This document shows positions 47,647-58,346 of a DNA stretch of 64,000 bases, piece by piece; the first letter of the stretch is position 1; each line of letters starts with the position of its first letter. Below the pieces are notes generated by a model. That model was given only the letters and a program-made list of their open reading frames with translations. It did no database searches and was not told where the DNA came from. Source of the stretch: Xenopus tropicalis (Eukaryota; Chordata; Amphibia; Anura; Pipidae). The position numbers and the translations under genes are program-made. The DNA lies in the NCBI RefSeq assembly GCF_000004195.4, contig NC_030678.2, positions 154,612,547 through 154,676,546 of the forward strand, given 5' to 3'.

Positions 47647-47880
47647 TATGTATATCTTTATTTATAAAGCGCTACTTATGTACGCAGCGCTGTACAGTAG
47701 AATACATTAATACAAACAGGGGGTTAAAGATAATGGATAAATACAAAGTACAACAATAAATACAAATAAATACAAGGTACAGTTGCAATAAGAGTCAGAA
47801 ACAAGATGAACGAGGTCCCTGCCCCGTAGAGCTTACAATCTATATGGGAGGGGTAACTAACAGACACAAATGGGCAACTG
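47647..47880. repeat. Unclassified interspersed repeat (AGCGCTGTACA type)
   Basis: TTTATTTATAAAGCGCTACT, GCAGCGCTGTACAGTAGAAT, GTCCCTGCCCCGTAGAGCTT and ACAATCTATATGGGAGGGG form a pattern I have seen widely in vertebrate genomes. I cannot name the family with confidence. Confidence 0.55.
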
Positions 47881-47889
47881 TAAGTGCTT

Positions 47890-49480
47890 TAGGTATTTTT
47901 AAATGTAATTGCTATTGAAAACAGTGCTTTGTGTGTTGAGTTTTCTGCATTGCTGGTTCTGACTCTTGAAACAGAAGCCAGCTGATTAACAGATTTGGTA
48001 GAAAGCACGCAGCATTGCTGGTATTGGAATCTCGGCTGGAGCACAGCTGGCTTCTGTTATATTTATAACAGTAAGAAACCGCAGTACAGAAAAGGGCCAG
48101 ACACATACAGTATTGCTTCCAGTGGCAATAACATTTACAGATAACTTCGCAATGATTAAAAAATGTTAATGAATGGATATTGGAAAGTAAGCACACTCCA
48201 AGAGAGCAGCTAGAAAGGGAAATCAAAGAGATGATATAAGCATTATGCCTTCAGAAATGGCACTGTAAATCAAAGTGTGTAATGACACCAAAGCCAGAGG
48301 GAGTCGGAATAGCAGTGTGCTTCCAGAGATGCCCTGGGAAAACTAGCACTACTCATTCATATTGATGTTGTGCTCAGCTACTCATTTTAAGGCTCCATTC
48401 TCAAGTGGTTGAAAGAGTAAAGTGAAGAGCCATAACCATATTATTGCCTGGATAACTGTATGTGGATATGGAACGAATGGATTCTAAGTAAGCCAATCAG
48501 CACCTAGCTTTAAGCAGTCTACAATGGGTCTTTTCTTTCATCTTGCAAATCTGTCCAGAGTTAGTAAACCATTGTCACAGTCTGTGGAAGAGACTCTAAC
48601 ATTTGTATCTATAAAGCTCAATATGCAATAAGTTTGGCCACATTTGTTTATTGACTTCTGGAGGGGGCCAAGACTTCATAATAGAGTTTAAATAGAAAGG
48701 CAGTGGAATGTTATCAAGAAAGCAGAGGTGAAGAAAACATAATGAATGGACAAGTAATGATATTGATTTCTTCAACCACAGTTTATGAGATATCAGATGG
48801 CCATGATGGAAGATAGATACAATAGGTACTCTGCCCAGAAAGAACTTTATAAGCAAGAGGAACATGGCTTTTGTTGACCCAATGAGATGGAGTAGGGTTC
48901 CCAATCATTGGATCTAAAGAATGTAATAATGTGTCTATCACATACACTTCTTTGTGTTACAAAAGAAGAAGGTTACAGTATTTGTGATACCTGCCATGGG
49001 ATATAGTGTTGAATATATTTCGGCTTGTGGCACCAAAAGTCAGAAATTCATGGTATAAATGATCTATTGGGTCCTTGATGGTAGCATTTCAGGGTGAAGG
49101 CTTAATTTTCTACACAGTTTGCTCAAGGTACTGGGAAAAGAAAAGATATTGGTCTGTTGGACTGCACCAGGGCCCATTCTCAGAGCAATTAAATGTTGAT
49201 AGCCCTACATATTATTATGGGTTTTCACACAGGCTAAAAAGGTGTTAGTGGAGTAAGCTGTGCAAGAAGCTGCCACTATATTGCAGGTTTTTATACCACT
49301 AAATAGTTTTCAAATGCAGGACTTAATCAATTATATTTATTAAGGCATGTGTTGGTTTCAAATATACAATGAAATAAAACCAACTGTAGGAAACTAATCA
49401 CAATAGTTCCTGGTCCAAGTTTTGTAGCTATCACAACAATTCCATTGAATTTAAATGTCACATAAAAATCATCTCTCCCT
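47890..49480. other. Intronic sequence, nothing recognised
   Basis: Short open frames on the minus strand (47912-48226, 48596-48904) have no family resemblance. No RNA gene or transposon ends seen. Confidence 0.4.
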
Positions 49481-49481
49481 G

Positions 49482-49977
49482 TAGAAGGTTGATTACTAAA
49501 ACTCTTAACTTTTCTAATTTTTTTTGTTTTTAAAATTTGAATAAACTCATTTCACGAACGTCTAACAATAAAAAGTCTTGAGCTGAAAAAGTACGAGCAG
49601 AAAAAAGTTGCAGAAAATTAGCAAAACTGCGACATTTTTAAATTGTTGCACAAAAACATCTACTCTTTCACACTGTTGCGTGCATTTTTGTCACATGCTG
49701 TCACACCCTGGAATTATAACTGACAATCACTAATCATTTTCAATGAGGCTAAAAAAACTCAAATGTTTTAATAAACTGGGGAAATATATAAATAAAATTG
49801 TTAGAGACAATTCTCATTGACTTCTATTGAACCTCGCCAGCTTTTTTTGTGGATTTTTTTAATGAATACCAACTATTTGTGGTTAGGAATATTCCTCTGT
49901 ATATTAAAGTTTTTTTTACTGCATTTTTTCTTGAACCGTGCAAAAAATGTAAACTCAAATTTTGATAAATCGTCCCC
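49482..49977. mobile_element. Foldback element, AAACTC/AAGTTGC type
   Basis: The left edge is AGGTTGATTACTAAAACTCT and the right edge is TTTTGATAAATCGTCCCC followed by TTA. The arm phrase GTTTTTAAAATTTGAATAAA matches the element at 20677. Confidence 0.45.
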
Positions 49978-50042
49978 TTACAGTATATGGTAGAATCATC
50001 ACTGCTGGCTGTGGATCACTGCTTTAGAGTCACTAACATTAA

Positions 50043-50611
50043 GGGGCAGATTAACTAAAAGTCCATAATTTTATTTTTTATTTTCAAATTAGACTAAATT
50101 TGTTTTTCAAATGTCTGATATTTACTAAAAAAGTTGCAAGGAAAAGTTGCTCGGAGAAATGTCGTAAAAAACGTGACAATTCGAAAAAGTTGTGATTTTC
50201 GGATAGGGATGCACCGAATCTAGTATTCGGTTCAGTATTCGGCCAGGATTCAGCCTTTTTCAGCAGGGTTCGGATTCAGCCGGACCAAATCCGAATCTTA
50301 ATTAGCAAATAATAAGGATTTGGATTCGGTTCGGTATTCGGGAGAATCCCTTAACATTCGGCGCATCCCTATTTTCGGTGCATCCATATTTTCAGAAAAA
50401 ACCCAGTAAAATCTCAAAAGTTTTGAGACAAAAGAAAAAACTTTAAGGAAAGGGAAGGAATCTCTGCCATCGACTTCTACATAAACTGCAAGAATTGTCA
50501 ATTTGGATTTTTAGCCGTTTAGATGCATAGTAAATCAGTGTTTTTTCTCTGCAACTTTTTAAAAAAAAAATTCAAATCAAGTCTAAAATTGATGGTTAGT
50601 AAATGAGCCCA
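50043..50611. mobile_element. Foldback element hosting a nested hAT MITE
   Basis: The left edge is GGGGCAGATTAACTAAAAGT and the right edge is GGTTAGTAAATGAGCCCA, with TAA before and TTA after. The nested element lies at 50204-50371. Confidence 0.6.
50204..50371. mobile_element. hAT MITE (TAGGGATGCACCGAAT ends), nested
   Basis: The left end TAGGGATGCACCGAATC and right end ATTCGGCGCATCCCTA are inverted. Flanks TTTTCGGA and TTTTCGGT match at seven of eight bases, a hAT-type duplication. 168 bp, with internal repeats of GGTTCGGTATTCGG words. Confidence 0.85.
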
Positions 50612-50655
50612 TTAGGGTGTGAAGATACAGGTATTATTGAATGGCAAGATTGTTA

Positions 50656-50910
50656 ACTAGAGATGAGCAGAACTGCCCCATTTTGCTTTGCTGGAATATT
50701 TGCAAAACCACAGAAAAATTCACAAAAAGTGACATTTCACCAAAATGTAGCCAAATGCATTGGAGTCAATGGGCTCCATCCCTGAAGTGGTGTTTCGGCA
50801 ACTTTTTCACTGGCAAAGTAGATCGCATTGCAAAATGTAAGCCCAGATTTGTAAACATTTTAGGCACTCACAAAGAAATCTGTATTAGATGAAAAATGTC
50901 TCTCATCCCT
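50656..50910. mobile_element. Possible foldback with CTAGAGATGAGC ends
   Basis: CTAGAGATGAGCAGAACTG on the left and TCTCTCATCCCTA on the right are approximate inverses. Similar in style to the element at 24207. The boundaries are uncertain. Confidence 0.4.
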
Positions 50911-51182
50911 ACTGTTACCAACTATTAGACAATAGATCAGTGGTTTTTCGTGGTTTCGGTTCAAAAATTCTTCTGCTTCAAAGTATGTTCAGGGCTCCCC
51001 CTTCTCAAAACTTATATCAAGACTATCAAGGACAGGAAATGATTAAATAAAAACCTATAAAAATAGAGATTAAACTTTTCTTCTGTAAATAATGATTGGT
51101 ATAATAATATATTAAAAAAATGGACGTTTTTAAGAGAGATCAAAAGTGACACCGGGGACAAGAACATTCATTGAACACTTAC

Positions 51183-53264
51183 CTCGTCTATTGATTTTTC
51201 ATTAATCTGTCCAAAATGATGTCCAGGAGGCCTTATTCCAGACACCATTAAACCAGCGGCATATATTCTTTGTTTCTGCAGGTCTGCTTTATATTTATCT
51301 AGTAGGACATTGGAAGCATTAATGTCACTGCCTAAGACCTCATGGTCTCTTGCCATTGGAACATTGCAAGCAGGGGAACCAAAAGGCATGCCTACTGGAC
51401 CATATGGAAGTCTGTCTATTGTCTGAGGGTTTCTTCTAATGTAGGTAATAATCTTAGGTCGGACATGCTTGGGTTTAGGGATGATTAGAATTGGTTCAGG
51501 TGCTTCTTCTGGCTTTTCATTGTCATTGGTGTCCGTATCAGCTTTACTTGCAAGGCAAGGCTTGGAATGTATTAGTATTGGTTTTGGAATTCCACTACTA
51601 CAAAGCAATTTGTTAGTGGCTTTAGGGGAAATGTTTAAGACTTGTGTACCATCAAAAGGTGGCAGAACTGAGGAAGGTGACAATCTGTCAACATGAACAG
51701 CATTAAGATCCACAGAGCTGCTCGGTGAGGCAATGCACTGATCATTAATATTTACTGCAGTCACGAGGCCTGGTAAAATGGGAGCACATGAAAAGGTATC
51801 AGTTAGATCCTTCTGGCTGTCTTTCATGCTGCCTTTTAAACCATCTGACTGATGTTTTCTCCCGACAATTGCCTTTTTGCTCTCAACTAAAGCCGTTTTA
51901 TCCTTTGTGGAAGCCATGTTGCTGCTTAAAACAAAATTATTGTCACTGTCCTGGCAAAGAAAACTTTCAAGTGAACCTCTGTCTTTATGTAGAAGTGGTT
52001 TATTATCCAGGGAATCGCTGAGTGATGTTGTTTTTCGTATAAGAGGCTTGGTGCTTAGCTCTCTCCCCATATCAGATGCATATTCATCCGGCTTCTTATG
52101 TGCTAGACTAAAATGAGATAATTTAGGGCTGCTACCGAAACTCTTGTCTTCATGGTTTATGACTTTGTAACATTGGGACATATCTACATGACCCAACGGA
52201 GCATAAAGATTTGAAACTGGAGATGTTCTGGATTCGGAAATATTGCCTGCTGTCTTGGTACCTGAAATTGCAGTCATCGTACTCTGGTCTTGTTTGTGCC
52301 GACAAATTCTTTTAGACTGTAATAAGTTGGAATCTGAAATTTCTGAAGTTTTTTGTGTTTGACCCTGATATAATTGTGCTTCTGTTATATTAAAAATTAC
52401 CTGAGGTTTAGAAGGGATTCTTAAATGATGGTCAGTGCTTGTGGGACTGGTATGTAGTGTGCTTGGCTTATTACCACTTGATAAGGCTCCCTCGCCTAGT
52501 GATAATTCAGGGACATCTGAGGTAGGTGACCTGGAACAAAGTACAATCTTTTTTTCCTCTGAGCCGCAACTGTGTGTATGGGAAGAGAATCCAAATAAAT
52601 GGTCAACTGGTATTGATGAATTAGTTGCCCTAATCCCGTGATTTGGCATCTGTAAATACTTGGGTGGGGAGATCAAACATGGCGTTGGTGAAATACGACC
52701 TTTAGCAAAAGTTTCTGATTTTGTCGATACCATACCTGATTTCAGAAAGGAAATTCCTTTAACCTGTTCATTGTGTGATAGGTTACCAGTGTTATTACTA
52801 CACATAATGAGGGAAGAGTCACTAACTCTGCTCTGAGGATACACCAAACTTCTGTCAAGCACACCCGCCTTTGAATGTCCATCAGCCTTTGAATGTCCAT
52901 CAAAAGCTCCAGTTGTTTTTAAACTGCCTTTAGCATCATCAGTCACAAAATGTTTGTTAATGTCTCTTTCTATCAGGGATGGTGACTTTGGATCACTCAA
53001 CGGCTGATCACCAGATGGAGAATCCTGACCAGAGGTGAGCGATGTACTGTGCTCCTCACATGACTGGGAAAGATCTGACTGTGATGTGGACAACCCCCCT
53101 GGTTTTTTAATGCTGCTTGAGACCTGAGTTTTCCCTGTTGGGTATATTTGGTTGGCATTGTTATCACCTAAGCTGATCACATTTTTGTTGTCAACTTGAT
53201 CTTGGTTGCTGTTAATGGAATTTCCAGTTGAACATTCCTTGCTTGAAACCATAGGTGTGCTCAT
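51183..53264 (-). CDS. mtus2: mtus2 large N-terminal coding exon (residues 1-694)
   Basis: MTUS2/TIP150 is a microtubule plus-end scaffold that binds EB1 and the depolymerase MCAK. This exon gives 694 codons of a serine-rich, apparently disordered N-terminal region. Family signatures I recognise are SLGDNNANQI at residues 31-40 and the conserved block KPKHVRPKIITYIRRNPQ at about 597-614, followed by GLMVSGIRPPGH at 671-682. Two SxIP-type EB-binding motifs are visible: SSIP at 216-219 and SGIP at 557-560, the latter in the context GIPKP. Residues 122-133 are a six-residue duplication (DGHSKA twice). The start at 53264 is chosen because an in-frame TGA lies 18 bases upstream and the context has A at -3. 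The exon ends GAG|GTAAGT in phase 0. Domain roles come from knowledge of the family; the SxIP function in this protein is inferred. Confidence 0.93.
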
Positions 53265-53365
53265 TTTGGAATAGCAGTTTCATAAGTACCACAGATTGAA
53301 ATTGTGTCACCTCTAGACAGTTGTATTAGTATGTAACTTATTAAATTGCCGTCATATTTCAACAT
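53261..53365 (-). CDS. 34-codon upstream ORF overlapping the mtus2 start
   Basis: An ATG at 53365-53363 opens 34 codons that end in a TGA at 53263-53261. That TGA shares bases with the mtus2 ATG at 53264-53262, giving an ATGA overlap in another frame. The uORF start context is weak (C at -3, T at +4), while the main start has A at -3. Leaky scanning could therefore reach the main ATG, and ribosomes finishing the uORF would stop on top of it. The peptide resembles nothing I know. The arrangement is seen directly; any translational role is inferred. Confidence 0.45.
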   Translation of the reverse strand: MLKYDGNLISYILIQLSRGDTISICGTYETAIPK

Positions 53366-53440
53366 TAGTGCCAACTCAATTTCTGTCCACGTTGACTTAT
53401 GGCTTTGTTGGCCTCAGTGCAACATGTTGCATGTGTGAGC
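53265..53440 (-). promoter_or_regulatory. mtus2: mtus2 5' UTR in the first coding exon, with three upstream ORFs
   Basis: The exon appears to start at 53440, right after a pyrimidine-rich acceptor (CTTCTCTTTTACAG), so at least one non-coding exon should lie upstream. The 176-base leader contains three ATGs before the main start: an 11-codon uORF, a 3-codon uORF, and a 34-codon uORF that ends on the main start codon. If this exon is used in the mRNA, the leader should lower translation of mtus2. Confidence 0.65.
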
Positions 53441-53552
53441 CTGTAAAAGAGAAGAATATTTATGTAAGTGTACAGATTCTCCATAAGTATATAAAAGACT
53501 AACCAACATGTAATACAAGGTACTAAGCAATAAGATATTTGTTTTCAAACAG

Positions 53553-53622
53553 GTGACTAGTCAATGCTACTTGCTGATTGGTTGCTATGAGTTACTGCCC
53601 CTGGCACCATTTATTACATAAT
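53553..53622. repeat. CCAAT-palindrome repeat, half copy
   Basis: GCTGATTGGTTGCTATGAGT followed by TACTGCCCCTGG matches one arm of the family. Confidence 0.5.
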
Positions 53623-56270
53623 TCCATAAGGGAAACAGATGTGTTTTAAAAGTTTTTGCCATAGTACAAAGGGTAACAAACATTTCAAAGCATATTCTCA
53701 TGATTTTATGTTGGAATCTCATTAAACAACATCTCTTATAGAATGGACTTGATTCCCAGAGCAAGTTCACCTACTTATTTGCCTCCTACCCCACTTTCTA
53801 CCAACAATTCCATTCCCTCTTGTTGCCACCAAAATTTTTCTCCTGCTCCTTCAACCTTCAAACTGGAATGTATTTTCTATATCAGCACCCGAGGGTTCAT
53901 GTCTAGGGTAACAGCTTTAGGGGAGTAACCCTGGATGTGGATTAAGGGGGACAAAGCTGTTTAAATTAAAAAAATCCTCTCATCTGAGGGGGGTGCCCTA
54001 CTCTTTAAAGTTTTTGACATTTGGCACAGACTTCACATGACTGAATCCGCATAGGGCTGCATCCAACCCAAATACATTGCTGATCCAACTTTGAAGGATT
54101 TTCTTTTCACTGTGATATGCTAAATATAAACCCTACTGAAAGAAGTCACTGACTAGTTCTATGACCAGGTCATGGAACTCAGAGTTGCCTTCCAGCACCC
54201 ATATACCTGTATCGTAAAGAACAGGTATATAGAAATGTTATTTCTTAAATAAATCACATATTAATGAGCCATATAACCCATGCCATGTCATTAAGAACCA
54301 ATCCAGTTGCAATTCAGTAAAGCTTCTTTACCTAACAAAATAAATAACTGAAGATTTACTCTCTTGGGAGAGCTGTGGTGGATAGCAATGTAAAATATCC
54401 TTGAACTTGATACATATACAGGTGGATCCATGGCTATTCTGTTGCGTTACCTAATATTTATGAAAATTCTAAATGCTTTATATGGACTTACCCTACACTA
54501 AATACCAAAGGGAGGTTCAGTTCTGTTAGGAAAAACATCAGTTTACTTTCTTCACTGCAGACTCATAACTCTTTAGAAAAGTGACATAGTGGCATGTTAT
54601 TGCATCAATATTACTATTTAGAAGGTGTCATAACTGTCCTAGGGAATACAACAAACCTAATAAATAGTAATAATTTTATATTAATAACCATATAGTAATG
54701 CCCTCCTAATTGGTAACGAGTGAATAAAAAGAACAATGCTTAGATTTATAACTGGCAAAGGAATGAGTAACCATATACATATGATTATGTGCTGACTCCA
54801 CCAAGATGTTACATCTCTTTTGTAACATAAAGGACTAACTACACGGCCAACATAAATAATTCAATTACAGATATCATATCATGCACCAAACACAATTCCA
54901 CAGGGGTCTCAGCTATAAAGGGGTAATGGTGCCTGTGGCACATGGTTACAGCACTGGATGGAGCTGACACAAGCCCTGAGAATCCTGATTCAGGCCACTA
55001 AGGGACCAACTGAACTGAAGTAGGCTTTATATTCCTATGAACACATTCACTTCAAAGAACACTTAGGTGCACAACATTCTGAAGGCAAAAGCTGAAAAAC
55101 GCAATCATATTTTTAGAGCCAGTACATATTTATACATCTTGCATTCCTCAAAATGTTCAAATGGAAAATATACACTGTTTGGAAGTGGGGTTAGCCTTCC
55201 ATTTATATTCTGAAGAGACTGCTTAGTACATTATGCGCGTATGATGATTACTTCTTTATAGGGCTTGATCCTACTCCATGGCATGAATACAAATATAATA
55301 TGGCTGATACATTCTGTTTATAAATATGGCTTCCTCACACTGCAATGATTTGAAATGATATTAACTTTGCAGCAGAGCAAAACTTTACAATTATGTAAAA
55401 TTCATGGAAATCAAGCTCAATAGCCATAATGATAGTGCCTTGCCTCCTCCAGCCTCTAGTAAAGCCAAAAATCAATATAATGGAATGTGAGAATAAGTTG
55501 GACGCCATACTTTGTAACATGCAGCTGTTTGCTTATCTGGCAAATATCCCTGGTGGTGTTGTCACCACAAAATAATATATATGTATTGTAACACATAATT
55601 CATACACATGTAGAAATGTCTTTTAAAGCCCAATGAGCCTCACACTTGATCACTCATTTAATTTGACACTTTATACCCACCTCCTGGTGTGTTATTTATG
55701 GCAATGGCCACCCAAAGGGGACCACTACATGTATTAATAAACCTAGTGGGGTGAATGCAAATGACTCTATTACTTATGTGAAATGAGAATTCAGGGCTTC
55801 AACTGACTACTGTGTAAGTGAATGTTTTTGAAATATGGAGCAGCCAAAGTTTTATGAAGTAAGGATCCAACCACAGATGCTCCATCTTGCTAGCAAGTAA
55901 GGGTTGAGAATCCAAGTAGAAATGGGCACACTGGCCAGCTGTTAGGGAGGATGATATGGCAGTTACTGACTTTTGGGGGTAAATATTGAACTCACAAATA
56001 TTTTCACTTTACTTTCCACCAGCCTATGTGTTCCCCTACAAGGACATTCATATGCACCCCATTAAACTAGGTAATTACCTCCAAATCGCCAGAAATTTGT
56101 TTTTATTTTATTCTTTATAAAGGTGATATAATGTGTGGAGATTCTTCAGCATTCATGTAAATTCCTGCCCAAATAATCTAGTTTTTTCCACTACAGACAC
56201 ACACAGACTGACATGACTTTCATCGGGATCCAATGGAGGAAAATTGCACAGACATTGGAAGAACATACAG

Positions 56271-56432
56271 GGACTCATTTTTAAACAGTGGGCAAATTTG
56301 CACATGGACAGTAAATCATAGTAACCAATCAGCAATTGTTTTTTTTTTTTTAGCATGCTACAAATTGAATTAAGAAAGCAAACATTTGATTGGTTACCAT
56401 GGGTTACTTTCCAGTGTTTATAAATGAGCCCT
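56271..56432. repeat. CCAAT-palindrome repeat, best copy
   Basis: Outer ends GGACTCATTTTTAAACAGTG and CAGTGTTTATAAATGAGCCC are inverse. Inside are CATAGTAACCAATCAGCAAT and, mirrored, TTGATTGGTTACCATGGGTT. The outer ends suggest the whole family is a foldback MITE of about 160 bp. Confidence 0.7.
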
Positions 56433-57390
56433 TGTGCTTTCCATAATTTTCGGAAGTAAACTTAAAACCTGAGGAGGCATTTAACGTAGGTTTTACCACT
56501 GAGAGCTTCGCTGCACTAAGCATTCCAAGTGGGCAAGTATGGGGGAGTCATGTGTGTGACCTTTGTATAGTCTCCTCATGACAAGGGGCCTAGTAATATT
56601 TTTTTATTACCACTAAAAGGTGTGCCAACATAGAAGACCACATGAATTTGAGTTCAATGATATGGCTTATAGAAATGTATTTCCTCAAATAAAAGCTTAT
56701 TATGGGCATGAGAAATCAAGATCAGTCGTTTTATTCCCATATTTAAAGGCAAGCGCAATAAAACCTGAATAGGCTATCTGTTGGAAATGTTCATTTTCTT
56801 TCTTTTGAAGGGAATACACTTTGAAGTGCTTCTTAAATGGGTAGGAAAATGGCTCCTTTGCCCCCTTCGTACCAAGAATACGAATTATCTATTCATGATT
56901 TAAAGGGTGATATATACATCCCTAAGTGTAGGGACAAGGAGCTGCTACTATTCCTTCTGCAATGGCAACATTAGACCAATGCCCATTGTTCTCAGCGGGT
57001 AACGTTGTATGAAGATCATATTAAAAGAGAATACATGCCCTGGAATATTTTCAGCGCATTTCAATGGAAGCATGCTGTGCTGGAACTGTACTTTCAAGAC
57101 CAAGGAACAGATGGAATATGATCCAAGTTTGTGATCCGTGCATTTACAGCTGTTAAAATTGTAATTTGCAAGCATCACAGCATGGGATGACCGGAAGCCA
57201 GCGCGCACTGCTCAGCCGCCCTCACTAAAAGGGGCTCCGGGACCTGCGGCACAAACATGCATTTTGGCAACTGCAGAGATTTCTCCCCAAACTAGAAAAT
57301 ACCAAACATAAAAATTGCATAAATAATGTTCATTACAATTCTTTTCTTTTATTAAAATAATAGAACCAGCAGGACCCTGTGAATAAAGTA

Positions 57391-57916
57391 CAGGTATGGG
57401 ATCCCTTATCCGGAAACCCGTTATCCAGAAAGTTCTGAATTACGGAAAGGCCATCTCCCATAGACTCCATTATAAGCAAATAATTCTAATTTAATAATAA
57501 AACAGTACCTGTACTTGATCCCAACTAAGATATAATGAATCCTTATTGGGGGCAGAACAGCCCTATTTGGTTTATTTCATGGTTAAATGATTCCCTTTTC
57601 TCTGTAATAATAAAACAGTACCTGTACTTGATCCCAACTAAGATATAATTACCCCTTATTGGGGGTAGAACAGCCCTATTTGGTTTATTTCATGGTTAAA
57701 TGATTCCCTTTTCTCTGTAATAATAAAACAGTACCTGTACTTGATCCCAACTAAGATATAATTACCCCTTATTGGGGGCAGAACAGCCCTATTGGGTTTA
57801 TTTAATGGTTAAATAATTTTTAGCAGACTTAAGGTATGGAGATCCAAATTACGGAAAGGCCCCTTATCCAGAATACCCCAGCACCCAGGCATTCTGGATA
57901 ATAGGTCCCATACCTG
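57391..57916 (+). mobile_element. Complete TA-MITE with three internal units
   Basis: TA on both sides, CAGGTATGGGATCCCTTATC at the left and GGTCCCATACCTG at the right, 526 bp. The middle unit (GTACTTGATCCCAACTAAGA through TTTCATGGTTAAATGATTCC) occurs three times. Both ends are intact, so the array clearly arose inside one element. Confidence 0.9.
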
Positions 57917-58055
57917 TACCCCCAATATATTCAGATCTTGGTGCTTTTCTGTAATGAAATAATCCCTTGTACCGACTGCTATGCTTGAAAAATGATTTCT
58001 TCTTAAATTCCCCTTTGTAATATGATATTATGGTATATTCAAGTTTACACTATTT

Positions 58056-58338
58056 GCAAGGAAAACTATACCCCCAGAATGAATACTTAACCAACAGATA
58101 TAGTTTACATCATATTTGTTTGTGTGCACCATGATTCGTATGATCCCAGGGGGCGGCCCCTAGTACTTATAAAGGCAGTTTTCTATTTAGGATTACCCAA
58201 TAGCACATCCTGCTGAAAAAGTATATTTTTATGAAAATGGTTTATTTAGATGAAGCAGGGTTTTACATGCAGTATCAGCTTTTGTGTAATATATTTTTAT
58301 ATAGACCTGCATTATTTGGAGGTATAGTTTTCCTTTAA
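58056..58338. mobile_element. T2-type MITE (AAGGAAAACTATACCCC ends)
   Basis: The left end is CAAGGAAAACTATACCCCC and the right end is GGAGGTATAGTTTTCCTTTAA. The right TTAA is present, but the left is degraded to TTGC. Shares GGGGGCGGCCCCTAG and ATTTAGATGAAGCAGGG with the copies at 24756 and 35999 in inverse order. Confidence 0.8.
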
Positions 58339-58346
58339 GGTCACAT

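Larger units (their letters stand above)
1..53440 (-). other. mtus2: mtus2 transcription unit, 5' portion with introns
   Basis: Three coding exons of one gene read right to left: 51183-53440, 34149-34389 and 13414-13620. Introns are 34390-51182 and 13621-34148, plus an open third intron from 13413 to the window start. Donors are GTAAGT, GTAGAC and GTAAGA. Acceptors end TTTTACAG, TTACAG and TTGCAG. The first junction is phase 0 and the second is phase 1, and both preserve the MTUS2-like reading. No coiled-coil exon was recognised between 1 and 13413, so the C-terminal half of the protein should be encoded further left. The introns contain almost only repeats. Any non-coding first exon would lie at or right of 53441 and cannot be placed from sequence alone. 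Confidence 0.85.
53441..57388. other. Sequence upstream of the first mtus2 coding exon
   Basis: Contains CCAAT-palindrome copies (53553, 56271) and otherwise AT-rich sequence. At least one non-coding mtus2 exon and the promoter should lie here or further right, but no CpG-rich promoter-like segment is obvious. 56890-57260 has somewhat higher CpG towards its right end (GCCAGCGCGCACTGCTC) and looks unique. Confidence 0.35.

Noticed and set aside
51469..52641. Plus-strand open frames within the large mtus2 exon
   Set aside because: They are antisense shadows of a long, clearly family-matching coding exon.
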